A stretch of DNA of 64,000 nt from positions 48,806-112,805 of the forward strand of contig CAZVNJ010000001.1 in the NCBI GenBank assembly GCA_964628985.1, written 5' to 3'. The DNA is from SURF-43 sp964628985. GTDB taxonomy: Bacteria; Chloroflexota; Dehalococcoidia; UBA2979. Below, one piece after another: positions 42,758 to 50,275 of this stretch. Every line of letters starts with the position of its first letter. Positions within the stretch are counted from its first letter, which is position 1. Below the pieces are notes generated by a model. It was not told the DNA's origin. It searched no databases and saw only the letters and a list, made by a program, of their open reading frames with translations. Position numbers and translations under genes: made by a program.

Positions 42758-43591
42758 CTACGCGGCCTCGGCGAATACGAAGAGCAGAAGGTACTTACAA
42801 GGATCGTTGATGTCGCCCTCGACCACGTTCCGCGACTTCGCCATCACCTTCTCTGGGTTCAGGATCCAGGCGCGATTCGGGCCATCCTCACGCACGCTCG
42901 TTTGCAGGATCACCAGAGGCTTCGGAGGAATCTCCGTCGGGCTCATCGCCGTGACTAACCGGCCGCCCGATTGGATGTCCGTCAGATAGAGACCGCGCAC
43001 GATGAACCGCTGCCGAGTCACGGGCCGCCCCGTGCCTCGCTCGAAGCCGTCCACGTACAACTCATCACCTACGTTGAGGTCTTGCAGCGTGAAGAAGAGC
43101 CCCGCGTCTCCCTGCCATCGGCTGTGCCCGAAGATCCACGCCTTGTTTTCCAGCCCCTCGATCTGGCGCTCCGGAGTGGCGATCCCATAGTTGGGGACGG
43201 TGAAGGTCTCCTGGCCCGGCGGCGTCGGGGGACACCCGGGGAGCGGCGTCGACGTGTCCGGGATGACCTGGCTGGCCTGAACCTGAGAGTCGATGCCAAG
43301 CGCCGGGATGGAGAGCCGGCTCGCTCGGATATCTGCTCGCTCGCCACCTGGATGTGTGCCAGACGACGGCCCGGGGGCTCGGACGGCAGTCGGAGACGGA
43401 GCGGCGGTGCCTGGCGAGGCGCTGCCCTCCTCGGATGGGGCGGGGCTCGGTGCGATGGAGGTGGACACTGCCGTGGCGGTGGCACTTCCCCCAGGCGTGG
43501 AGGCACCCGGGGCATCCCGACGAGCTCCGGTCCCGCAAGCGGCGATCAGAGCGAGAAGACATACGAGCGGCGCCCCGCTGCGTAACCACAT
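42758..43591 (-). CDS. Sortase-like lipoprotein with Ser at the catalytic Cys position
   Basis: 277 residues. Lipobox LIAAC (Cys19) and a low-complexity Pro/Ser/Thr/Ala linker to about 80 replace the usual membrane anchor. The sortase barrel is clear: RLSIPALGIDSQV, KAWIFGHSRWQGD with catalytic His156, LFFTLQDLNVGDELYVDGF, FIVRGLYLTDI and LVILQTSVREDGPNRAWIL. In the last segment the T-C-x(n)-R motif has Ser232 (codon AGC) for Cys; Arg240 is kept. Either it is an inactive wall or protein-binding homolog or it uses Ser. GGAGG is only 1 base from the ATG, so the start is not ideal. It is coupled to the AI-2E gene. Confidence 0.75.
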   Translation of the reverse strand: MWLRSGAPLVCLLALIAACGTGARRDAPGASTPGGSATATAVSTSIAPSPAPSEEGSASPGTAAPSPTAVRAPGPSSGTHPGGERADIRASRLSIPALGIDSQVQASQVIPDTSTPLPGCPPTPPGQETFTVPNYGIATPERQIEGLENKAWIFGHSRWQGDAGLFFTLQDLNVGDELYVDGFERGTGRPVTRQRFIVRGLYLTDIQSGGRLVTAMSPTEIPPKPLVILQTSVREDGPNRAWILNPEKVMAKSRNVVEGDINDPCKYLLLFVFAEAA

Positions 43592-43645
43592 GCCTCCAGC
43601 TTACGTCGGATCCCGTCCCGTCCCGGTCCCATAGGCTGGTGACGA

Positions 43646-43673
43646 GAAGGGCGCCCCTGCTGGGGCGCCCTTC
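43646..43673 (-). terminator. Perfect 12-bp GC hairpin, probable terminator of the acyl-CoA gene cluster
   Basis: GAAGGGCGCCCC (43646-43657), loop TGCT, then GGGGCGCCCTTC (43662-43673). It lies 23 bases past the stop of the last minus-strand gene (43697) of the MaoC/SDR/CoA-transferase run and before the sortase-like gene start. No T-run follows. Confidence 0.65.
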
Positions 43674-43696
43674 CTCGAAGTCGCTTCGGAGGCTTG

Positions 43697-44128
43697 CTAC
43701 CCCTTGCTCGGCAGGACCACGATGGCCGTGCCGGGGCAGGTGGCCTCGCCCTTCTGGTTCACGACGTTGAGGTCGAGGTAGACGCGGTTCTCGCCGGCCT
43801 CCACCTTCTTGTCCGTCACCGTGCCTGTCACCGTCAGGACATCGTTCTTCTGGTTGATGGCCCGAAACTGACAGCCCACCTCGCGGATCGTGGCGCCCTC
43901 GCCGATCCAGTCATGCAGCGAGTTGATGATGTACGCGTAGCGCAGGTTCCCCATGCCGAACGCGCCCTGTTCGTTCAGGGCTGCCCGCCCGGCCTCGTCG
44001 TCCATATGGATGTAGACGAACTCGTCGTTCACCGCCGCGTAGCGGTTCCAGGACATGAAGTCCGTCTTGCGCGACCACGCGGGGATCGTGTCGCCGATCT
44101 TCACGTCTTCGAAGTACACGTTTGCCAT
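43697..44128 (-). CDS. MaoC-like dehydratase (hot-dog fold)
   Basis: 143 residues, single hot-dog domain. VYFEDVKIGDTIPAWSRKTD is the typical MaoC lead; the hydratase-2 loop (D-x-N-P-x-H) is present in a divergent form, AAVNDEFVYIHMDDEAGR; CQFRAINQKNDVLTVTGTVT and NVVNQKGEATCPGTAIVVLP close the fold. It would add water to, or remove it from, an enoyl-CoA/3-hydroxyacyl-CoA, probably as a heterodimer with the adjacent gene product. It is the last gene of the cluster, 19 bases after the 44148 gene. The altered loop leaves activity uncertain. Confidence 0.78.
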   Translation of the reverse strand: MANVYFEDVKIGDTIPAWSRKTDFMSWNRYAAVNDEFVYIHMDDEAGRAALNEQGAFGMGNLRYAYIINSLHDWIGEGATIREVGCQFRAINQKNDVLTVTGTVTDKKVEAGENRVYLDLNVVNQKGEATCPGTAIVVLPSKG

Positions 44129-44147
44129 CTCATCCTCCTGCGGTCCG

Positions 44148-44657
44148 CTAGAAGCGGATGCCCGTACTGACGCGCGTCTTCACGATCTCGCCGCGCTGGT
44201 TGCGCCACTCGACCTCCTGGAAACTGAAGATCGTCCAGCCGAGGCGCGTCTGGCGTTCCTCCCAGTCACGCAGCCGGCTGCGCGCCGTGATCACGTCGCC
44301 AGGACGCATGGGGACGCCGAACGTGTCCACCTGCCCGCCGTTCATTCCGCGCTGGCCCGGGCCCGCCGCCGTGGCGGACTGCCGCGACGCCGGGACGGGC
44401 GGCCGGTCGATCGGCCACGCGAACGGGTTGAAGTCGGGTGGGGCGATGATTCCGCCCCAGGCGGTCGTCTTCGCGTACTCGGCGTCCCAGTAGTGGCGCG
44501 GGGGCTTCTCCGGCCAGTATGTCGCGATCACCCACTTCCGGATGTCGGACTCGGCGATTGGCGGAGAGGTTGCCCCCTCCACCCAGACACCCTTTCGGTC
44601 CAGCATCTCCTGCGTGACCAGCGTGGGTGGGTTGTCGGCCTGCGATGAGGTGGTCAT
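44148..44657 (-). CDS. MaoC N-terminal (FAS1-like) dehydratase domain protein
   Basis: 169 residues. The fold matches the N-terminal half of two-domain MaoC hydratases (HadA/C-like): KGVWVEGATSPPIAESDIRK, YWPEKPPRHYWD, GGIIAPPDFNPFAWPIDRPP, RPGDVITARSRLRDWEERQ, GWTIFSFQEVEWRNQRGE. It lacks the full catalytic D-x-N-P-x-H loop, as expected of the non-catalytic partner subunit that shapes the substrate tunnel. It pairs with the neighbouring 43697 gene. The acyl tail accepted is probably bulky, but that is inference. Confidence 0.75.
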   Translation of the reverse strand: MTTSSQADNPPTLVTQEMLDRKGVWVEGATSPPIAESDIRKWVIATYWPEKPPRHYWDAEYAKTTAWGGIIAPPDFNPFAWPIDRPPVPASRQSATAAGPGQRGMNGGQVDTFGVPMRPGDVITARSRLRDWEERQTRLGWTIFSFQEVEWRNQRGEIVKTRVSTGIRF

Positions 44658-44687
44658 GCCACGGTCCTCCTATCTCCCGTGGGAGGG

Positions 44688-45593
44688 CTACTGCCCTCCG
44701 AGGCGAGCCTCCATCGGATAGCCGCCCTGGCCGAGGCTCTCCGGCCATTCCTCGAACAACTCGTCGACGTCGAAGAGCGGGTCGTCGTTGAACAGCACAC
44801 GCTCGAGCGTCGGCTCCTTGTACAGGGTGATCTTGTGGCCGGACGCGCCGAAGACGCGCCCGTTGATGTTGGCCCCCTGGTCCGAGGCGAGGTACACGAT
44901 CACGGGCACCACCGCCTTCGGGTCGCGCGAGGTGCCAGCCGCGTTGGCGCTGGCGTTCGGGTCAGCGTTCCTGCCACGGTCGGTCATGCGCGTGCTGGCG
45001 CCCGGGGCGATGCAGTTGGTGGTCACGCCGTACCGAGAGAGCGCCTGTGCCGTCGAGCGCATCAGCCCGATCTTGCCCATGTGGGCCGCCGCGTAGTTCG
45101 GCTGGCCCGCGGAACCGAAAATGCCGGCAGACGACGTGAAGTAGATCATCCGTCCACCATTGCGCTCCGCGCGCCAGTGGATCGAGGCGAACTTGGTCAT
45201 CGTGAAGCAACCCTTCAGGTGGGCCTTCACGACGCCGTCCCAGTCGTCCTCGGTCATGTTGAAGATCATCCGCTCGCGCAGGATGCCGTGCGCGGCGACG
45301 ACGATATCGAGCTTCCCGTATGTGTCGATCGCCTGTTTGATGATCCCCTCGGCCACGTCCATCTCCGAGACGTCACCGATGGCAGAGATCGCCTCTCCGC
45401 CAGCCTTCCGGATGTCGTCGACGACCGCGTTCACACGTGTCGGGTCGACGCCCATACGACCTTCGACGTCCGCACCGGTGTCCGCGACGATCACCTTCGC
45501 GCCTTGCTCGGCGAAGACCTTAGATATCTGCGTGCCGATGCCCCCGGCCCCGCCGGTGATCACTGCCACTTTGCCTGTCAGATGCTGGGCCAT
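44688..45593 (-). CDS. SDR-family 3-hydroxyacyl-CoA dehydrogenase-like protein, YAAAH active site
   Basis: 301 residues. NAD(P)-binding Rossmann fold: GKVAVITGGAGGIGTQISK, IVADTGADVEG (Asp after strand 2 suggests NAD), HGILRERMIFNMTEDDWD, FTSSAGIFGSAGQPNYAAAH. The catalytic Ser (154/155) and Tyr167 are present, but the YxxxK Lys is His171, and a Lys occurs at 174 (YAAAHMGK). It is close to the next gene, clearly a tandem duplicate. HGILRE and NMTEDDWD resemble the (3R)-hydroxyacyl-CoA dehydrogenase domain of peroxisomal multifunctional enzyme 2. It acts in the beta-oxidation-like cluster. Confidence 0.85.
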   Translation of the reverse strand: MAQHLTGKVAVITGGAGGIGTQISKVFAEQGAKVIVADTGADVEGRMGVDPTRVNAVVDDIRKAGGEAISAIGDVSEMDVAEGIIKQAIDTYGKLDIVVAAHGILRERMIFNMTEDDWDGVVKAHLKGCFTMTKFASIHWRAERNGGRMIYFTSSAGIFGSAGQPNYAAAHMGKIGLMRSTAQALSRYGVTTNCIAPGASTRMTDRGRNADPNASANAAGTSRDPKAVVPVIVYLASDQGANINGRVFGASGHKITLYKEPTLERVLFNDDPLFDVDELFEEWPESLGQGGYPMEARLGGQ

Positions 45594-45647
45594 GCCAGTT
45601 GCTCCTTGCGTATGTCCCGCCGTGGGGACTGCTTGCTCGACCGCCGC

Positions 45648-46550
45648 CTAGCCGCGCCGAGGCGGCATCAGGATGTCCGGCTCCGCGGCGAGCGTCTCCG
45701 GCATGACTTCGAACAGCTTGTCGATGTCCCACACGGGGTCCCGGGAGTAGATCGTCTTCTCGGGGTACATCTCCCGCCAGATGGCGATGCGGTGGCCCTG
45801 CACCTGCACGACGCGTCCCGTGACGTCCTTCCCCTCGTCTGAGGCCAGGTAGACGATCGGCGGGACGATGTTTTTCGGGTCCCGGTCCGTGCCCTCTGCT
45901 GAACCGCTCTGGATCGCCTGGTTCTCCTCGCGGAAGCGGTCCGTCATGCGCGTGGAGGCGCTCGGGGAGATGCAGTTCGCTGTCACGCCGTAGCGCCCGA
46001 GGGCGTTGGCGCAGGAGAGCATCAGCCCGATCTTCCCGGCCTGGGCGGCGGCGTAGTTCGGCTGACCCGCGCTGCCCCGCACACCGGCACCGGAGGTGAA
46101 GTAGATGATCCGGCCGCCCGCGCGCGTCTGCCGCCAGTGGATGGAGGCGAACTTCGTCATCGTGAAGCAGCCTTTGAGGTGGGCTCGCACCACGCCGTCC
46201 CAGTCGTCCTCGGTCATGTTGAAGATCATGCGCTCGCGCAGGATTCCGTGCGCCGAGACGAGGATGTCCAACTTCCCGAAGGTGTCCAGCGCCGTCCGGA
46301 CGATGCCTTCCGCGACATCCATCTCGGCGATGTCGCCGATGGCCGGGATGGCGACGCCACCTTTGGCCTTGATGTCGTCCACGACGGCGTTCACGCGCGT
46401 GGGGTCGACGCCCATGCGGCCTTCCACGTCGGCACCAGTGTCGGCGACGATGACGCTCGCACCCTGCTCAGCAAACATCTTGCTGATCTGAGTGCCGATG
46501 CCGCCGGCGCCGCCGGTGATGACGGCGACCTTGCCCTCCAAGTGTTTCAT
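45648..46550 (-). CDS. SDR-family 3-hydroxyacyl-CoA dehydrogenase-like protein, YAAAQ active site
   Basis: 300 residues from ATG 46550 (GAGAGGTG upstream). Tandem paralog of the 44688 product: the same MxxLxGKVAVITGGAGGIG start, HGILRERMIFNMTEDDWDGV, TSGAGVRGSAGQPNYAAAQ and a C-terminal segment GRVVQVQGHRIAIWREMYPE. Tyr166 is kept, but the YxxxK position is Gln170 with Lys at 173 (YAAAQAGK). That both copies lost the usual Lys and kept one 3 residues later suggests a shared ancestral change rather than decay. Confidence 0.85.
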   Translation of the reverse strand: MKHLEGKVAVITGGAGGIGTQISKMFAEQGASVIVADTGADVEGRMGVDPTRVNAVVDDIKAKGGVAIPAIGDIAEMDVAEGIVRTALDTFGKLDILVSAHGILRERMIFNMTEDDWDGVVRAHLKGCFTMTKFASIHWRQTRAGGRIIYFTSGAGVRGSAGQPNYAAAQAGKIGLMLSCANALGRYGVTANCISPSASTRMTDRFREENQAIQSGSAEGTDRDPKNIVPPIVYLASDEGKDVTGRVVQVQGHRIAIWREMYPEKTIYSRDPVWDIDKLFEVMPETLAAEPDILMPPRRG

Positions 46551-46605
46551 CCTGCACCTCTCCGATGCTGCACGCCTCCGTGCGTTCAACTCGACCGTTG
46601 CGTCC

Positions 46606-47298
46606 TTACAGGAGCGACACCTCGCGGAGGTCGGGTGCCACGACGAGCCGTGGCTCCGTGATGCGCTGGATCGCTTCCGGGGTCCAGCCAGGGGCGAACT
46701 CCCGCAGGATGACCTGGCCCTGTTCGATGTCGAAAACCCCGACGTCCGTCACCACGCGCGAGACGCATCGCGGCGTGGTGAGCGGGAGAGTACATCTGTT
46801 GACCAGCTTCGGGGCGCCCTCGTTCGTCGTATGGCGCATCATCACTACTGTGCGGCGGGCGCCGTACGCGAGGTCCGGGGCGCCGCCGAGATTCCCCGCC
46901 GGCTTCCCCTCGAACTGGGTATTCGCCAGATTCCCCTCGACGTCCACCTGGAGGCCGCCCAGCACGGCCATATCAAGGTGTCCGCCCCGGATCATGGCAA
47001 ACGATTCGTCGTGACTCAGGAAGACCATCCCCGGAAGCGCCTCCACCGGGAGGTTCCCCACCATCGTGACGTACGGGTCGGCCTGCGTGTGATCCTCGAT
47101 CACCGGGCCGAACCCGAGCAGCCCAAGCTCCGAGTGCAGCAACACCTCTCGCCCCGCAGGGATCGCGTTCGCGCACTCCAAAGGCAGCCCTACCCCGAGG
47201 TTGACGACGAAGCCGTCCTGGAAGTCCCGCGCCACGATCATCGCCATCACTGTCGGGTGCAGGCGTTCCGGCTCACTCCTCACTGCGGTGTCTCCCAT
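46606..47298 (-). CDS. CoA-transferase subunit B (class I)
   Basis: 230 residues. Class I (SCOT-type) beta subunit: MIVARDFQDGFVVNLGVGLP, PAGREVLLHSELGLLGFGPV with the catalytic Glu of the S-E-N-G motif (here S-E-L-G), SFAMIRGGHLDMAVLGGLQV, NLANTQFEGKPAGNLGGAPD, TVVMMRHTTNEGAPKLVNRC and TDVGVFDIEQGQVILREFAP. It acts with subunit A, encoded directly upstream with a 19-base overlap, to move CoA between acids. 3-oxoacid, glutaconate-like and steroid-ring (IpdAB) enzymes share this plan; SELG is atypical for SCOT. Confidence 0.83.
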   Translation of the reverse strand: MGDTAVRSEPERLHPTVMAMIVARDFQDGFVVNLGVGLPLECANAIPAGREVLLHSELGLLGFGPVIEDHTQADPYVTMVGNLPVEALPGMVFLSHDESFAMIRGGHLDMAVLGGLQVDVEGNLANTQFEGKPAGNLGGAPDLAYGARRTVVMMRHTTNEGAPKLVNRCTLPLTTPRCVSRVVTDVGVFDIEQGQVILREFAPGWTPEAIQRITEPRLVVAPDLREVSLL

Positions 47299-48113
47299 GA
47301 GTCGACCGGCACGGAGGGTCGCACGACTACCCGCTGCACATACACACCGGCCGTGTGGATCTGGTCAGCCTTCAGGTCGCCGAGCGGGACTACCTCGTCG
47401 ACCTCCGCCACGGTGATCCGTGCCGCCCCGGCCATGGTCTCGTTGAACGTCCGAGGGCCTCGAAAGACAAGGTTGCCGTAGCGGTCGGCCTTCCACGCTC
47501 GGATCAGGGCGAAGTCCGCATATAGAGCTGTCTCCAGCACGTGCGGGACGCCGTTGAAGTCACGGACCTCTTTGCCGCGCGCCACGTCCGTCCCGGGACC
47601 CACCGGCGTGTAGAACCCGGCGATCCCCGCGCGGGCGCATCGGATCCGCTCCGCCAGCGAGCCCTGCCCCAGCACTTCGACCTCGACCGACCCCTCTGCC
47701 AGCCGCTCCTCGAATGGATAGATGAGGTCGTGCCGCGCGCCCACGGCGAACGTGGTGATTCCCTTCTTCAACTGCCCCAGTTCTGCCATCAGGGCCACAT
47801 CGAAGAAGTCCTTTGGACGCAACTCCGGCGGGAGCCACATGGACTGCGAGTCCCGGTGGGCGACGCCACGCCCCATCGAGGTCGAGATCGCCGTCAGGCC
47901 TTTGACTCCGCGCCGGGCTACCGCGGCTACGAGGTATGAGGGAGTGTTAAAGGGCGACGCGAATCCCCCGAAATGGACGGTCGCACCGTCCTCTAGGTCT
48001 GCGACGGCCTCGTCGAAGGTGGCGACGATCTTGTTGATCAGACAGGGGGCTCCTGGCGAATGTGCCTCTCCGCGGGGCGCGAGTATACGCAACCGGAGGT
48101 CTCCCGTTGACAC
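47280..48113 (-). CDS. CoA-transferase subunit A (class I)
   Basis: Up to 277 residues. The family normally begins INKIVATFDEAVADLEDG; here that sequence starts at codon 25, and the 24 upstream residues from GTG 48113 are Pro/Arg/Gly-rich and unlike the family. The likely real start is a CTG at 48039-48041, which has AGGAG 8 bases upstream. Features: VHFGGFASPFNTPSYLVAAV (CoA-binding G-G-F), TTFAVGARHDLIYPFEERLA, GIAGFYTPVGPGTDVARGKE (the G-x-x-x-x-x-G-x-G-T region), AWKADRYGNLVFRGPRTFNE. It is the partner of the 46606 subunit and divergent from the enoyl-CoA hydratase gene. Confidence 0.82.
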   Translation of the reverse strand: MSTGDLRLRILAPRGEAHSPGAPCLINKIVATFDEAVADLEDGATVHFGGFASPFNTPSYLVAAVARRGVKGLTAISTSMGRGVAHRDSQSMWLPPELRPKDFFDVALMAELGQLKKGITTFAVGARHDLIYPFEERLAEGSVEVEVLGQGSLAERIRCARAGIAGFYTPVGPGTDVARGKEVRDFNGVPHVLETALYADFALIRAWKADRYGNLVFRGPRTFNETMAGAARITVAEVDEVVPLGDLKADQIHTAGVYVQRVVVRPSVPVDSWETPQ

Positions 48114-48171
48114 CTCAAACTCCCCGGTAGACCATCCCGCTCACCCGCAGCGCACGCAGCAAGGATCCTCG

Positions 48172-48933
48172 ATGCCTGACCAACCGTTCGTCCTCGAGGA
48201 GCGCTATGGCGCCGTCACCTTGATCAGCCTCAACCAGCCGGACCGCTACCACGTGCTCTCCTACCGGCTCCGCCTCGAACTCGCCGAGGCGATGGACCGC
48301 GCGGAGGCGGACGAGGGCGTGCGCGCCATCGTCCTCACCGGGACCGGACAGAAGGCGTTCTGCGCGGGCGGTGACCTCAAGGAGATGACCGACCCAACCC
48401 TCCGGCCGGAACCGAAGAGCCAGGAGGAAGCGCGCAAGGCCGGCCTTGCCACCGACCGCTTCAGGACGACTCATCTGCCGGTCGTGGCGGCCGTCAACGG
48501 CTTTGCCTATGGCGGTGGGGCCTCACTGGCGACGAACTGTGACATCCGCCTGGCCTCCTCGACCGCCACCTTCCGCTTCCCCGGCTCCGAAATGGGCCTC
48601 GTAGTCGGCGCCGCGGCGCTGCCGCGGCTCGTGGGCGCCGCCCGCGCGAAGGAACTGATCTTCACCGGCCGCGCGTTCAGTGCGCAGGAGGCCTATCAGT
48701 GGGGCTTCGTGAATGAGGTCTACCCGCCGGACGAACTCGTCCCGCGCGCCCTCGAGATGGCCCAGACCATCGCGAAGGGTTCGGCCGCGGCGATGCGTGA
48801 GGCGAAGCAGATCATCGACATGGCGACCGTCGAGGCCGAGCGCATGCAGGCGGAGGCGAACCGCCGCCTGCGCGACAGCCCGGAGCAGGCCGCCCGTGCC
48901 GCCGCCATGCGTCAGAAGGTCACCGGCTCCTAG
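48172..48933 (+). CDS. Enoyl-CoA hydratase/isomerase family protein
   Basis: 253 residues, crotonase family. The oxyanion hole is built by KAFCAGGDLKEM (A-G-x-D-L) and GFAYGGGASLATNCDIRLA; FRFPGSEMGLVVGAAALPRL carries a catalytic Glu region. RAFSAQEAYQWGFVNEVYPP is the standard C-terminal trimerisation approach. AAGGA precedes the ATG. It is cotranscribed with the CaiB-type gene that follows by 25 bases. Role: hydration step of the acyl-CoA route built by the MaoC, SDR and CoA-transferase genes on the opposite strand, or a parallel one. Confidence 0.87.
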   Translation: MPDQPFVLEERYGAVTLISLNQPDRYHVLSYRLRLELAEAMDRAEADEGVRAIVLTGTGQKAFCAGGDLKEMTDPTLRPEPKSQEEARKAGLATDRFRTTHLPVVAAVNGFAYGGGASLATNCDIRLASSTATFRFPGSEMGLVVGAAALPRLVGAARAKELIFTGRAFSAQEAYQWGFVNEVYPPDELVPRALEMAQTIAKGSAAAMREAKQIIDMATVEAERMQAEANRRLRDSPEQAARAAAMRQKVTGS

Positions 48934-48958
48934 CCGCTGGCGAGATCAAGGAAGTCAG

Positions 48959-50176
48959 ATGCCCGGACCGCTCTCAGGGATCACGATCCTGGACTTCACG
49001 TGGGCCCTCGCCGGGCCCTTCGGCACGATGGTGATGGCGGACCTCGGGGCCGAAGTCTGGAAGATCGAGACCGTCTTCCAGAATGAGCAGCGCCGCGGCG
49101 GCGGCCCCTACGTCCACGACGTCAGCACTTACTTCTTCTCGGTGAACCGCGGCAAGAAGAGCGTCATGCTCGACCTCAAGGCTCCCGAGGTGAAGCAAGT
49201 CATCTACGACCTCGTGCCGCATGTGGACATCGTGAACGAGAACTTCCAGCCCGGGACGATGAAGAAGTTGGGCTTCGACTACGAGACCCTCAGCAAACTC
49301 AACCCGCGCCTCATCTACGCCTCCACCTCGGGCTTCGGCCAGACGGGACCGTATGCCGCACGCGGTGCAGTGGACATCATCGCGCAGGGCATGTCCGGCC
49401 TGATGAGCCTCACGGGACACGTTGGTGGCCTGCCGGCGCGAGCGGGGTACTCGATCGGTGACATGGGCGGCGGCCTCTGGACCACCGTCGGCGTGCTCAG
49501 CGCGCTGGTGGAGCGCGCCTCCAGCGGCAAGGGCCAGTACATCGATGTCGCCATGCTCGACGCGCAGATCGCCTTCCTGGAGAACGCGATCGTCCGCCAC
49601 ACTTCCACCGGCGAGATCCCCGAGCCCGTTGGCCTGCGACACCCGATTGGCACTCCCCATCAGGCCGTCCCCGCCTCGGACGGCTGGGTCGTCATCGCTG
49701 GCGTCAAGGACAACAACTGGGCGCTCTTCTGTGGCAGCATCGACGCCGACGAACTCGCCGTGGACCCCCGCTTCCTCAAGGCCGCTGACCGCACGACCAA
49801 CTATGAGGAACTCGAGCCGCTGCTCTTCGAGGCCTTCCGCAAGAAGACGATGGCGGAGTGGCTCGAGATCCTGGCCGACATCTGCTGGATCGGCCCGATG
49901 AACAACATCAAGCAAGCGGTCGAAGACCCCCAGGTGCGAGCCCGCGACATGCTGCGCGAACTGCCGACCTGGACGGGTGGCACCCTGACCGTGGCGAACA
50001 CCCCCGTGAAGCTCTCCCGCACTCCCGGCGGCGCCGAACGCGGCGCACCCAAGCCCGGCGCGGACACCATCGGCTTCCTGCGCAAGGCGGGGGTCGACGA
50101 GAGCAAGATCGAGGCGCTGATCGCAGCCGGCCTCGCCGCCACCGGCCCCGAGGCTCCGGGAGTGCGCGAGGGGTAA
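48959..50176 (+). CDS. CaiB/BaiF family (class III) CoA-transferase
   Basis: 405 residues from ATG 48959 (AAGGAAG upstream). MPGPLSGITILDFTWALAGP, MADLGAEVWKIETVFQNEQR, NRGKKSVMLDLKAPE, NENFQPGTMKKLGFDY, FGQTGPYAARGAVDII, catalytic Asp168 in GYSIGDMGGGLWT, and SSGKGQYIDVAMLDAQIAFL. It activates an acid by CoA transfer from another acyl-CoA and probably supplies substrate to the neighbouring hydratase. Third family member in the window, with canonical residues. Confidence 0.88.
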   Translation: MPGPLSGITILDFTWALAGPFGTMVMADLGAEVWKIETVFQNEQRRGGGPYVHDVSTYFFSVNRGKKSVMLDLKAPEVKQVIYDLVPHVDIVNENFQPGTMKKLGFDYETLSKLNPRLIYASTSGFGQTGPYAARGAVDIIAQGMSGLMSLTGHVGGLPARAGYSIGDMGGGLWTTVGVLSALVERASSGKGQYIDVAMLDAQIAFLENAIVRHTSTGEIPEPVGLRHPIGTPHQAVPASDGWVVIAGVKDNNWALFCGSIDADELAVDPRFLKAADRTTNYEELEPLLFEAFRKKTMAEWLEILADICWIGPMNNIKQAVEDPQVRARDMLRELPTWTGGTLTVANTPVKLSRTPGGAERGAPKPGADTIGFLRKAGVDESKIEALIAAGLAATGPEAPGVREG

Positions 50177-50275
50177 GCCAGTCCGCCGTGCGTCGGGTGT
50201 CCGCGGGCTCGCGCCCCGGCGACGACGTACAGCGACCCGGATCAGGCAGGGCTCGCGGGTGCCGCGGGCCGCACG

